Shown here piece by piece: positions 25,183 to 33,767 of a stretch of DNA of 64,000 bases. Source of the DNA: Carnobacterium divergens (lineage in GTDB: Bacteria > Bacillota > Bacilli > Lactobacillales > Carnobacteriaceae). The notes under the pieces were generated by a model that did no database searches, had not been told where the DNA came from, and saw nothing but the letters and a program-made list of their open reading frames with translations. Every line of letters starts with the position of its first letter. The first letter of the stretch is position 1. Where the stretch lies: the NCBI RefSeq assembly GCF_900258435.1, contig NZ_LT992558.1, forward strand, positions 1,517,518 to 1,581,517, written 5' to 3'. The translations under genes were made by a program, and so were the position numbers.

Positions 25183-25956
25183 ATGCCAAATGATTTCTTA
25201 GATAAAAAAATTGATGGAGAAATTGATGAAACAAAACACTTTGATTTAAATGATTTTCAAAAGGAAATCGAAATGGAGGAATTTGCTCAATCCTTGAATC
25301 GTCCTGTTGTCGAAGAAGAAGCAAGCAATGCGACGGATCAAGAGGAGATACCCTCACGAACGAAGGAAATTCTTTTTGATTTAGAAGCTGAAAAAATGAA
25401 AGAAAAAGAATTAGCATTAAATCGTGAGATTAGAAGACAGTATAGTCATGAAAAACAGCGGGAAGAAGAGTTAGCTGAAAAACCGTATCACCGCTATCCA
25501 AGTTATTTTTACACTGGATTTTGGTTGCGATTCTTTGCTTATTTAGTGGATTTAGTTGTAGTCGGGAGTATCGGAAGAATTTTAGTAGATCCTATTTTTT
25601 CAGCTTTTCAATTAGAAAAATCGACAGTACCGTACTCTCCTTATGCATTAGCACATCTTGCAGTTTTTCTGCTGTATTTTATTTTAATGACGAAACTAAG
25701 CAATGGCCAGACGATTGGGAAAATGATTTTTGGCATACGTGTAGTTTGTTTTAGAGAAGAAAATTTAAGTTGGGCAACCGTTATTGTAAGAGAAGGTTTT
25801 GGGCGCTATTTAATGCAAGTTTGGTTCTTTATGTATGGATTATATTTAATTCTATTTTTTAATGAACGCAAACAGCAAGCAGCAGATTTATTTTGCGACA
25901 CTAGTGTAGTGACTGAAAACCTAGTCAAGGCAAGTCAAGTAACAGTTGCAAATTAA
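25183..25956 (+). CDS. RDD family membrane protein
   Basis: The start is ATG 25183 behind GGAGGTGAG, two bases past the sppA stop. The 257-residue protein has a long acidic, cytoplasmic N-terminal region (about 1-100, with many E/K). The RDD domain (about 105-245) follows: RFFAYLVDLVVVG, the NGQTIGKMIFGIRVV loop typical of RDD, and three membrane helices, ending FNERKQQAADL. RDD proteins are proposed transporters; some (e.g. in Halobacillus) are Na+/H+ antiporters. Pairing with sppA is frequent in low-GC Firmicutes. Confidence 0.9.
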   Translation: MPNDFLDKKIDGEIDETKHFDLNDFQKEIEMEEFAQSLNRPVVEEEASNATDQEEIPSRTKEILFDLEAEKMKEKELALNREIRRQYSHEKQREEELAEKPYHRYPSYFYTGFWLRFFAYLVDLVVVGSIGRILVDPIFSAFQLEKSTVPYSPYALAHLAVFLLYFILMTKLSNGQTIGKMIFGIRVVCFREENLSWATVIVREGFGRYLMQVWFFMYGLYLILFFNERKQQAADLFCDTSVVTENLVKASQVTVAN

Positions 25957-26001
25957 AAAAGTATGCTTGAAATGGGAATGCAACTACTTTTTGACACAAT
26001 T

Positions 26002-26398
26002 TAAAAAGAGCCACTCATTAAGTCCTCTTTTTTGCGGTAATCTACTGGTGAAAGACAAGCTAACTTCGTTAAGACTTGTTTGTTATTCTAGCATGTTTAG
26101 ACTTTAGTGAGGAACGAAACGATTCTATTAGTGCGTTATCTGTGGATGTCTATTTACGGGACATCCACAGATAATGTTTTTTTATGGGTTGCTTAAAAAT
26201 TTTTTTGAAGTATAAGTTGAACCTCGATCATTATGCAACATTGCTCTTTTTGGAAATTTTTCAATGTGATTTTAAGGTATCTACGGCTAATTTAGTATCT
26301 GGATAATCTGAAATTTTATAGGTGACAATTTCAGCAGTAAGAAAGCGTTTAGTAAGTTGAATCTTTAATTCAACAGGATAACACTTATGTTTTGACAT
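26002..26398 (-). mobile_element. IS3-family transposase relic
   Basis: Minus-strand translation gives broken pieces of an IS3-type (IS150 group) element. These are an OrfA-like start (SKHKCYPVELKIQLTKRF), then without the middle of the element OrfB fragments: YPDTKLAVDTLK, HNDRGSTYTSKKF, STDNALIESFRSSLKS and SPVDYRKKEDLM. These match the HSDQGxxYTS, DNAxxESFFxxLK and SPxxYR motifs of IS3 integrase cores. Stops and frameshifts are frequent and ends are not recognisable. It lies between the RDD gene and nfo. Confidence 0.75.
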
Positions 26399-26583
26399 TA
26401 GAAAACAACTCTAAATTTGAGGTGCTCTTTTATAGTTGTATCTATTTATAGTGGCAGTTCTCAAATAAAGTCTCCTTTTTTTTAAACCTTGAAATTAAGC
26501 AAAAGAAAATAAATAATTTGTACTTTTTAGAAATATCACATACAATGATTAAGAGTACAATGGGAAAAGGGAGAAGTGAAAAA

Positions 26584-27486
26584 ATGGTTTTATTAGGAAG
26601 TCACGTTTCAATGAGCGGAAAAAAAATGTTGCTAGGATCAGCTGAAGAAGCAGCCAGTTATCAAGCGGATACATTTATGATTTATACAGGAGCTCCACAA
26701 AATACTAGAAGAAAACCAATTGAAGAAATGAATATTCCACTTGGTCAAGAGTATATGAAGGAGCATCACTTATCTAATATCGTGGTTCATGCCCCGTATA
26801 TCATCAATTTAGGAAATACCATTAAACCAGAAAATTTTGGTTTTGCAACAGAGTTTTTACGGCAAGAAATTGTTCGTGCAGAAGCATTAGGCGCAACTCA
26901 AATTACGTTGCATCCAGGAGCACACGTTGGAGCAGGGGTAGATGCTGGGCTTGCCCAAATCGTTAAGGGACTTAACGAAGTCTTACACAAAGATCAAGTC
27001 GCTCAAATTGCATTAGAAACAATGGCAGGAAAAGGGACTGAAATTGGACGTTCCTTTGATGAGTTGGCTCGAATTATTGATGGCGTGACACTTAATGACA
27101 AATTATCTGTCACATTTGATACATGCCACACCAATGATGCAGGTTACAATATCCGTGAAGATTTTGACGGAGTTTTGGTAGAATTTGATAAAATTATTGG
27201 CTTGGATCGCTTGAAAGTAATGCATATCAACGATTCAAAAAATCCACAAGGTAGCCACAAAGATCGCCATGCCAATATTGGATTTGGTACAATCGGTTTT
27301 GACGCCTTAAATAAAATTGTTCATCATCCAGAATTAAAAGAGTTAGCTAAAATTCTAGAAACGCCTTATGTTGGTGAAGAAAAAAAAGACAAAAAAGCTC
27401 CTTACGGTTATGAAATTAAAATGCTCCGTGAGCAAAAATTCAATCCGAATTTGTTAGAAGATATTTTGAATCAAGTTGGATTTTAA
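26584..27486 (+). CDS. nfo: Endonuclease IV
   Basis: Apurinic/apyrimidinic endonuclease of the zinc TIM-barrel family, acting in base-excision repair. I take ATG 26584 ([11 protein letters not shown] is the normal N-terminus); upstream in-frame codons lie in spacer. The 300-residue protein has [62 protein letters not shown] and IGFGTIGF, the complete zinc site. RBS GGGAGAAGTG. A terminator follows. Confidence 0.96.
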   Translation: MVLLGSHVSMSGKKMLLGSAEEAASYQADTFMIYTGAPQNTRRKPIEEMNIPLGQEYMKEHHLSNIVVHAPYIINLGNTIKPENFGFATEFLRQEIVRAEALGATQITLHPGAHVGAGVDAGLAQIVKGLNEVLHKDQVAQIALETMAGKGTEIGRSFDELARIIDGVTLNDKLSVTFDTCHTNDAGYNIREDFDGVLVEFDKIIGLDRLKVMHINDSKNPQGSHKDRHANIGFGTIGFDALNKIVHHPELKELAKILETPYVGEEKKDKKAPYGYEIKMLREQKFNPNLLEDILNQVGF

Positions 27487-27489
27487 CGT

Positions 27490-27517
27490 AAAAAGACTCT
27501 TTTAAGAGTCTTTTTTT
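27490..27517 (+). terminator. Terminator after nfo
   Basis: AAAAGACTCTT pairs with AAGAGTCTTTT and a seven-T run follows. Confidence 0.85.
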
Positions 27518-27603
27518 ACTGGAATCAGCATAGTATAGCTACCGAAAGAAGGATATCTGTGTCATAATGGAACTAAGAGGACAATGAAAGGTGGAGGGGG
27601 AAA

Positions 27604-29478
27604 ATGAAAAAATATTTAGTTGGTTTTATTGTCATTATTGGAATAGGGCTCGCTTTTCCAAATCAGGTAGCAGCGGATCGTTCCTATACAATTGATCAAT
27701 ATGATGTTGACATTCAATTGCAAAAAGATGGCAGTGCAAACTATGAAGAGCGGATTTTGTATCAATTTGACGGAGCCTTTAACGGTGTTTTTTATGATTT
27801 AAATTTAACAGGTAGACGCAATGATTCAGACATTTCAGCTGTGGAAGTTCGAACACAGCCATTTAAAGGAAAAGAAACAGCGCCTTACAAAGAAAATTCT
27901 TCAGGGGAAAATCAAACCTATCAACTGACAAAGAACAATGGAATCGCTAAGTTTAAAGTATTCAATCAAGTAACAAATGCAAAACAAACGGTGATTTATC
28001 GGTATCATTTAAGGAACGTAGTAACCAACTATCGGGATATAGCAGAACTAAATCAAATGGTTATTGGAAAAGAGTGGCAAGACACACTAAATAATGTTCA
28101 AGTAACGATACACTTACCTGAAGGAACAACTAGTGGCGATTTACGAGCGTGGGCACACGGCTCCTTGAATGGAAATGTAAAATTAGAAAATAATCACACA
28201 GTTCGGCTAACAAGTAATAAGAATCCAGCGAATAGTCCTATTGAGGCCAGAGTTATCTTTCCTACATCCATCACCAGCGACAATCAAAATAAAGTAGACT
28301 CGAATCAATTAGATAAAATTCTTTCTTCAGAAAAAACAGCAGCAGAAAACGCGAATAAAAAGCGGAAAACAGTGATGGGTGTTAGTTACAGTCTTGCGGG
28401 GCTTGCTGTTATTATTTTAATTGTGGGTTCATTTCATGTTCGAAAAATAGCTAAAAAAGAAAAATTTTCACTTTTAGTTCCAGAGCATCTGTATGACATT
28501 CCAGTGGATATTACCCCTGCGGTGATGTATCACGCGACAACGAATCAGTTGCCACGAACAACGGATTTAACGGCAACCATCATGGATTTGGTTCGTAAAG
28601 GTCAGCTCACAATTGAAGAAATAGAAATTGACATTCCAAGTATAAGACGAAATAAAAAACGTGAAAAAACCTTCTTAATTAAAAAAGTGACAACGCCTAA
28701 ACCCGTTCAGTTGCTTGAACATGAACGCTATTTACAAACATGGTTGATTGAGGAAGTTGGAAATGGACAAGAAGTAACCTTAAAACAGATTGAAGATTAT
28801 GGGAAAAAAGATGTTAAAAAAGCAGAAATTTTCACGAAAAAATATTCAAACTGGCAACAAAAAGTAAAACAAGCGTCGATTAATTTAGGCTATATCAAGT
28901 CAAACAGTCAAAAAGCGCTTGCTGTTGCGATGACTTATGGAGTGGTCTTAGTTTTACTTGGCATAGGGACAATACTAACGATGTTGATGTTAAATGGCTT
29001 TTATCCAATAGTGGCAGTAGCTGTTAGTGTGGCAGCAATTCTTAGTTTTGTTCAATGGATTGGATATTTTCCAGTCCGTACTTTAGAAGGTGAGACAGCG
29101 ATTAAACAATGGGCTGCGTTTAAACAGATGCTAAAAGACGTTAGCAATTTGAAAATGGCAGATGTTGGTTCGGTAATTTTATGGGATCATTTCCTTGTAT
29201 ATGCGATTTCATTGGGAGTTTCAAAAGAAGTCATTAATGCTTTAGCAGTCCAATTTCCACAAGCGGACTTGGGAACGATGAATGTAGGGCATTATTATCT
29301 ATATGGAGCTGCTTGGAATATGGGAGCCAATGGTGCCTTTAATCATGCCTTTGAAAGTAGTTTTACGAATGCAATGGGCAGTGCGATTTCAAATTCAAGT
29401 AATGCCAGTGGAACTGGCGGAGGATTTAGTGGCGGTTCTTCAGGAGGATTTGGTGGTGGAGGCGGAGGCGCTTTTTAG
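27604..29478 (+). CDS. DUF2207 membrane protein with Gly-rich C-terminus
   Basis: The 624-residue product has a signal peptide (1-24, QVAADRSY). An extracellular beta-rich DUF2207 region (25-240) begins SYTIDQYDVDIQLQKDGSANYEERILYQFDGAFNGVFYDLN. Two further membrane regions (about 257-277 and 440-485) surround a cytoplasmic domain. The extreme C-terminus is a Gly/Ser/Phe tail (SGGFGGGGGGAF). DUF2207 proteins often occur with LemA and TPM proteins in Gram-positives, and both occur about 3-4 kb downstream here. Function is unknown; a role in envelope homeostasis is an inference. Confidence 0.88.
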   Translation: MKKYLVGFIVIIGIGLAFPNQVAADRSYTIDQYDVDIQLQKDGSANYEERILYQFDGAFNGVFYDLNLTGRRNDSDISAVEVRTQPFKGKETAPYKENSSGENQTYQLTKNNGIAKFKVFNQVTNAKQTVIYRYHLRNVVTNYRDIAELNQMVIGKEWQDTLNNVQVTIHLPEGTTSGDLRAWAHGSLNGNVKLENNHTVRLTSNKNPANSPIEARVIFPTSITSDNQNKVDSNQLDKILSSEKTAAENANKKRKTVMGVSYSLAGLAVIILIVGSFHVRKIAKKEKFSLLVPEHLYDIPVDITPAVMYHATTNQLPRTTDLTATIMDLVRKGQLTIEEIEIDIPSIRRNKKREKTFLIKKVTTPKPVQLLEHERYLQTWLIEEVGNGQEVTLKQIEDYGKKDVKKAEIFTKKYSNWQQKVKQASINLGYIKSNSQKALAVAMTYGVVLVLLGIGTILTMLMLNGFYPIVAVAVSVAAILSFVQWIGYFPVRTLEGETAIKQWAAFKQMLKDVSNLKMADVGSVILWDHFLVYAISLGVSKEVINALAVQFPQADLGTMNVGHYYLYGAAWNMGANGAFNHAFESSFTNAMGSAISNSSNASGTGGGFSGGSSGGFGGGGGGAF

Positions 29479-29587
29479 TCAGTGATCACGCCTGAAAAGA
29501 TTCTTTGTTCGTGAAATTTTATGAAGTTTGATCTGTTTTTTCTCTGACGGTCAATCGCTAGCCTTTAAAGTAAAAAGCAAAATTTTT

Positions 29588-29627
29588 ATCCACTAGGATG
29601 CTTTACAAACTAGTGGATTTTTTTTAT
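29588..29627 (+). terminator. Terminator overlapping the next promoter
   Basis: ATCCACTAG (29588-29596) pairs with CTAGTGGAT (29610-29618), followed by T9. The terminator overlaps the -35 and -10 of the PadR promoter. Confidence 0.75.
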
Positions 29628-29659
29628 ACTATAAGTAACTAGTAGGTAAAACATACTAG
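29602..29659 (+). promoter_or_regulatory. Promoter and likely operator of the PadR gene
   Basis: TTTACA (29602-29607) and TATACT (29625-29630) are 17 bases apart. An inverted repeat CTAGTA...TACTAG (29639-29644 and 29654-29659) lies just downstream. That is the expected place for autoregulation by the PadR protein encoded next. Confidence 0.55.
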
Positions 29660-29679
29660 CGGTTAAGGAGGGTGTTTTT

Positions 29680-30036
29680 TTGAAAGAAACGCAATTACTA
29701 AAAGGGGTATTAGAAGGTTGTGTCCTGTCAATTATTGCGGATCATGAAGTTTATGGATACGAACTTGTTCAAATATTAAAAAGCTATGGTTTTACTACTA
29801 TTGTTGCAGGAACTGTTTATCCTTTGTTACAAAAATTAGAGAAACAAAAGTGCATAAAAAGTAAAACCCTTCCTTCCCGTGATGGTCCTGACCGTAAGTA
29901 TTTCTTCATAACAAAAGAGGGGCTACTATCTTTACAAGAATTTGAAAACCAGTGGAAGGGGTTAGTTAACAAAGTAAATCAAATTGTACGATCAGAAAGG
30001 ACATCTATAGATGAACAAAGAAATAAATCATGCTAA
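29680..30036 (+). CDS. PadR-family transcriptional regulator
   Basis: The 118-residue winged-helix protein starts at TTG 29680 behind AAGGAGGG. The PadR signature is clear: LLKGVLEGCVLSIIADHEVYGYELVQIL, GTVYPLLQKLEKQKCI and DGPDRKYFFITKEGL, with a C-terminal dimerisation helix. PadR proteins typically repress a neighbouring membrane protein or transporter; the next gene, overlapping by 26 bases, encodes such a membrane protein. Ligand unknown. Confidence 0.92.
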   Translation: MKETQLLKGVLEGCVLSIIADHEVYGYELVQILKSYGFTTIVAGTVYPLLQKLEKQKCIKSKTLPSRDGPDRKYFFITKEGLLSLQEFENQWKGLVNKVNQIVRSERTSIDEQRNKSC

Positions 30037-30679
30037 ACAATGGTTTTTAAAAAACAATCGTCTGCGAGAACAACTAACTAATGAAAATAAAGCATACTAC
30101 GAAAAATTACTACTTTATATTCGAACAGCTGGCATTTTTTATGAGGAAGAGGAAGTTGAGCAGTTGTTATATGCAATTTTAAGTGATATTGTAATGGCAC
30201 AAGAAAATAACGAGACCGCAGTTGATTATTTTGAGGAAAATCCTAAAGAAATGGCAAATTTGATAATTTTGAGACTAGAAAAACCTAAATTTAAAAAGAA
30301 ATTGACAATAGCAGGGAATGTTTTTTTGATTAGTTCATTTTTTTATTTAATCGGAAATTTTTCAATGGCTAAAGTCAATTTTAATCCGATTCTTTTTTTC
30401 TTGCAGGGAATTTTAAGTTTTATCGTTGTTTATTTCACTTTTTTCTACATCCATAAAAAAGTGTATTTAAATGATTTTCCAACTAAAAAAAGTTTGCTAG
30501 TGAATACTTTTTATTTAGGATTGATTGGTTGTTGTGTTATCGGGTCTTTTATTTTGACTGATTTAGTTACGCCTCCCAATCTAATTGTTACTATTTCTAA
30601 TCCATTTCATTTTATCCTTATTGGAATTTTGACGATCGTTGGTGCAAGTTATATAGGTTTAAAAAAGTTAAATAAGTAG
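30011..30679 (+). CDS. Multi-pass membrane protein, partner of PadR (DUF1129-like)
   Basis: The 222-residue product begins with a cytoplasmic helical domain (about 1-85, with YYEKLLLYIRTAGIFYEEEEVEQLLYAILSDI, similar to the HAAS-type domain linked to PadR partners). Four or so membrane segments follow (about 100-118, 125-150, 165-185 and 195-215). It overlaps the PadR gene by 26 bases, so the pair is translationally coupled. The specific family is likely but not certain; the substrate is unknown. Confidence 0.65.
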   Translation: MNKEINHAKQWFLKNNRLREQLTNENKAYYEKLLLYIRTAGIFYEEEEVEQLLYAILSDIVMAQENNETAVDYFEENPKEMANLIILRLEKPKFKKKLTIAGNVFLISSFFYLIGNFSMAKVNFNPILFFLQGILSFIVVYFTFFYIHKKVYLNDFPTKKSLLVNTFYLGLIGCCVIGSFILTDLVTPPNLIVTISNPFHFILIGILTIVGASYIGLKKLNK

Positions 30680-30810
30680 TTGTCGAGTCTCTTTATTGCT
30701 GGAAATTTGGCTGATTGAATCGACAAAAAGAGCATTGTCTTTTGAGAAAATGCTCTGCAATAATAGCTTTAGTAGCTGTTCAATTCATTTCGTTTAGGCT
30801 CTTTTTTTAG

Positions 30811-31503
30811 CTAACCTTCATCCTCACTCATTTTAAAACCGACGCCCCAAACTGTATCAATATAAGTCATTTGCGGGTTTGCTTTTAATAACTTAGCACG
30901 TAAATGGCTAATATGTACATTGATTGTTCCCTCAGTACCAACAAAAGAATGAACTTTCCAAACATAACAAAAAATTTCCTTTTTTGTAAAAACTTTTTTA
31001 GGATTTGACATCAGAAAGGACAAAATATCAAATTCAGAATTGGTTAAGTGAATTTCTTTACCTTGAATATACAAGCTACGATTTTCAGGATAAATAATCA
31101 AATCTTTATGTTGAATCATTGTTTCTTTTTTTTCAAAAATAATGGGCTGTGTTCTTCTTAAAGCAACTTCTATTCGTGTCAATGAAAGTTCAATATCGGA
31201 AGGGTCTGAAATAAAATCGTCAGCACCATCTTTTAATATACTGATTTTTGATTGTTTGTCCCAAGACTCAGAAAGGACAATAACAGGCATTTGATCAATG
31301 CTGTGAATTAAATGCAGACTTTTTTGTACTTGGTCTAGGGAAGACAAACTTATTAAAACTAAATCAAATTCAATTTGTTCAATAAATAATTTTAACTCAT
31401 CACTGCTGGATGTTTTTTTTACTAGATAGCCTGTTTTTTTTAATTGATCTACTAAGCGATTAGTTGTATTTTGTAATTCTTCAACGATTAAAATCTTTTT
31501 CAT
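30811..31503 (-). CDS. Response regulator, OmpR type, with a degenerate receiver
   Basis: The 230-residue protein has an N-terminal receiver (about 1-120) and a C-terminal winged helix (about 130-228), which has normal OmpR/PhoB features (LTNSEFDILSFLMSNPKKVFTKKEI, GTINVHISHLRAKL, DTVWGVGFKM). The receiver is atypical. The phospho-acceptor position reads LVLISLSS (Ser instead of Asp), the acidic pair is VEEL, and the invariant Lys is replaced in FISDPS. No sensor kinase lies near. It probably acts by a phosphorylation-independent mechanism. Transcribed alone. Confidence 0.88.
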   Translation of the reverse strand: MKKILIVEELQNTTNRLVDQLKKTGYLVKKTSSSDELKLFIEQIEFDLVLISLSSLDQVQKSLHLIHSIDQMPVIVLSESWDKQSKISILKDGADDFISDPSDIELSLTRIEVALRRTQPIIFEKKETMIQHKDLIIYPENRSLYIQGKEIHLTNSEFDILSFLMSNPKKVFTKKEIFCYVWKVHSFVGTEGTINVHISHLRAKLLKANPQMTYIDTVWGVGFKMSEDEG

Positions 31504-31735
31504 GTAAGCCTCCTAAGTGATTCTAAGTATCTTACTATAGTATACTTTATTTAGAAGTATTTTTATGGAGATACTACATTTTTCTTATTCTTTTTTTTCC
31601 GTTAATTGAATATAATTAAAAAAAGTAATATTATTCCTTGAGTTAAAGAAATAAATTTTTCTTTTTTTTTTTTCCTAAAACGGTTATTATGTAATAGAAG
31701 CAGAAAGATCGTTAAGAAATTTAAATAGAAAAGAG

Positions 31736-32158
31736 ATGATCATCATGGAACATGAACAAAATAAGCTAACACTAAAAATTGCAAAAGGTTTGAGATTTAT
31801 CTTGAATGTCTCATTGTCTATCCTGGGACTAGTCCTTGCTTACTGCATTGCAAAAGAAGTGGTCTATATCTTTTTGATGATTGCTAAATCTGGATTTAAT
31901 GATTATTATGTTTTAATCCAAGAAGTCCTCGTCTTTTTCTTATATTTCGAGTTTATTTCATTAGTAGTAAAGTATTTTGAATCAAATTATCATTTTCCGT
32001 TGGATTACTTTATCTACATTGGCATTACAGCGATTGTCCGTATTATTATTACGGATCATGGCAGTCCTTGGGATACCTTGATTTTAGCGTGTGCAATTGT
32101 CGTATTATTAATCGCGCTCGTAATTGTCAATCGACATAAACTGGATGATAAGCGGTAA
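31736..32158 (+). CDS. psiE: PsiE family protein
   Basis: The 140-residue protein has four membrane segments (about 20-42, 55-80, 85-105 and 112-130) and the family motif EVLVFFLYFEFISLVVKYFE...HFPLDYFIYIGITAIVRIIITDH. PsiE is a phosphate-starvation-inducible membrane protein of unknown activity. Start ATG 31736 or ATG 31745; both have GAGATG-type upstream sequence. No neighbouring phosphate genes are present. Confidence 0.85.
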   Translation: MIIMEHEQNKLTLKIAKGLRFILNVSLSILGLVLAYCIAKEVVYIFLMIAKSGFNDYYVLIQEVLVFFLYFEFISLVVKYFESNYHFPLDYFIYIGITAIVRIIITDHGSPWDTLILACAIVVLLIALVIVNRHKLDDKR

Positions 32159-32272
32159 TTAGCTAAAAGATAGGTCTTTGGGTGGATTTACTTTGATTAG
32201 AAATAGTGTAACATTAAGAACATTAGCAGTGATTACTTCTAGTGTCACTATAAAAAGAAAGAAGGAATGAAA

Positions 32273-32845
32273 ATGAAAAATTGGATGAAAATTGTTATTG
32301 GAATTGTGATTGCAGTTGTAATTTTAGTAGTCCCATTTGCAAGTTCTTATAATGGGTTAGTTAGTGCTGAAAGTGAAGTAGATGCTCAATGGGCAAAAGT
32401 GGAGTCAAAATTACAACGTCGTTATGATTTAATTCCGAATCTTGTTAATTCTGTTAAAGGTAGCATGACTCAAGAAAAGGAAGTTTTCGGAAAGATTGCA
32501 GATGCTCGTTCAAAATTAAGCAATGCTTCAACAACGGATGACAAAGTTCAAGCAAATAATGAATTAGATTCTGCAGTGTCTCGTTTATTAGTTGTTGTTG
32601 AAAATTATCCAGATCTTAAATCAGACAAAAATGTTCAAGCGTTGATGGATGAATTAGCTGGAACGGAAAATCGAATTTCAACTGAACGCGATCGTTACAA
32701 CGATACTGTTAAAACTTACAACAATAAAGTTAAAAGATTCCCAGGATCAATCGTAGCTAAAATGAGCGGATTTGATTCTAAAACTTATTTTAAAGCAGTT
32801 GAAGGAGCTCAAAATGCTCCAAGTGTCAACTTTGATACGAAATAA
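32273..32845 (+). CDS. lemA: LemA family protein
   Basis: I take ATG 32273 (with AGAAGGA upstream at good spacing) over ATG 32267. The 190-residue protein has an N-terminal membrane segment (IVIGIVIAVVILVVPFASSYNGL). The LemA helical bundle follows: VDAQWAKVESKLQRRYDLIPNLVNSVKG, ENYPDLKSDKNVQALMDELAGTENRI and RDRYNDTVKTYNNKVKRFPGSIVA. It is located 29 bases before the TPM gene, a conserved pair. The role is in membrane remodelling or stress, by family association only. Confidence 0.92.
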   Translation: MKNWMKIVIGIVIAVVILVVPFASSYNGLVSAESEVDAQWAKVESKLQRRYDLIPNLVNSVKGSMTQEKEVFGKIADARSKLSNASTTDDKVQANNELDSAVSRLLVVVENYPDLKSDKNVQALMDELAGTENRISTERDRYNDTVKTYNNKVKRFPGSIVAKMSGFDSKTYFKAVEGAQNAPSVNFDTK

Positions 32846-32874
32846 GCGATTAATGGGAAAGGAGCTGTTTGATT

Positions 32875-33717
32875 GTGAAGAAGGGATCTAAAAAACTAAG
32901 TCTCTATTTGCTCGTAATGGCAATGGCCTCATTTTGTTTAATACTGTTTCCCAAAATAAGTCAGGCAGCAGTTACTTATCCAGAAGCGTCCAAAGCCTTT
33001 TATGTGTATGATGAAGCGTCTATTTTATCGCAAACCACCAACAAATTTATTGTTGATGTAAACAAACATTATGAAGAAACAAAAGAAAAGCCTCAAATTG
33101 TTGTAGCAACAGTCAATAATTTACAAGGTTTAACGATAGAAGAATATGCCTCTCATTTATTTGAAAAATGGAAAATTGGAAACAAAGCAGAAGATAATGG
33201 CGTCCTTATCTTATTTTCAAAAGAAGACCGTAAAATTCGATTTGAAGTTGGTTATGGTTTAGAAGGAGCACTAACGGATAGTGGAACAGGGCAGATTTTG
33301 GATCGCAATATTGAGTTATTAAAAAGCGATCAGTTTGATGAAGCATTAAAACAAATTTTTACTGAAACAGCGTTGAAAGTCAATAAAGAATATGGATATA
33401 AAGACGATACGATTTTTGCTGGTTATGCAGTAGATGCGTCTGATTACAAAGAAGAAGACAGTCAAGATTCTCCGTTTTCTATTGTGACCATTTTATTCAT
33501 TATTATTCTAGCTGTCTTTTTCTTTGGAGGCGGCGGAAGTAATGGTGGATCTGGTGGTAGACGAAGGGGAAATAATGTCAGTACAGCGCTACTTTATGGA
33601 TTGTCTAGCGGCATTTTCAGAGGTGGCGGAGGCTCATCTGGCGGAGGTTTTGGCGGTGGAGGGTCTTTCGGAGGCGGAGGAAGCTCTGGCGGTGGAGGCT
33701 CTAGTCGAGGATTCTAA
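32875..33717 (+). CDS. TPM-domain protein with Gly-rich C-terminus (YgcG-like)
   Basis: GTG 32875 is preferred, with AAGGAG at good spacing (a TTG at 32869 is closer to the RBS). The roughly 280-residue product has a signal peptide (about 10-30), a TPM domain (about 45-185: VYDEASILSQ, QIVVATVNNLQGLTIEEYA, WKIGNKAEDNGVLILFSKEDRKIRFEVGYGLEGAL), a membrane segment (about 205-222) and a long Gly/Ser tail. TPM proteins are proposed phosphatases or PSII-repair-like proteins. It follows lemA and its tail resembles that of the DUF2207 protein at 27604. Confidence 0.88.
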   Translation: MKKGSKKLSLYLLVMAMASFCLILFPKISQAAVTYPEASKAFYVYDEASILSQTTNKFIVDVNKHYEETKEKPQIVVATVNNLQGLTIEEYASHLFEKWKIGNKAEDNGVLILFSKEDRKIRFEVGYGLEGALTDSGTGQILDRNIELLKSDQFDEALKQIFTETALKVNKEYGYKDDTIFAGYAVDASDYKEEDSQDSPFSIVTILFIIILAVFFFGGGGSNGGSGGRRRGNNVSTALLYGLSSGIFRGGGGSSGGGFGGGGSFGGGGSSGGGGSSRGF

Positions 33718-33721
33718 AAAT

Positions 33722-33767
33722 ATAAAAAAAGCGAGCTAAACAATTATTGTTTAGCTCACTTTTTTTA
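33722..33767. terminator. Bidirectional terminator
   Basis: GCGAGCTAAACAA pairs with TTGTTTAGCTCAC, with A/T runs on both sides, between convergent genes. Confidence 0.85.

Noticed and set aside
29303-29485. Frame of 60 codons inside the Gly-rich tail region of the DUF2207 gene
   Set aside because: It is a shifted reading of repetitive Gly codons; the real frame has the known domain.
33524-33739. 71-codon frame inside the TPM gene tail
   Set aside because: It is an out-of-frame reading of Gly-rich repeats.
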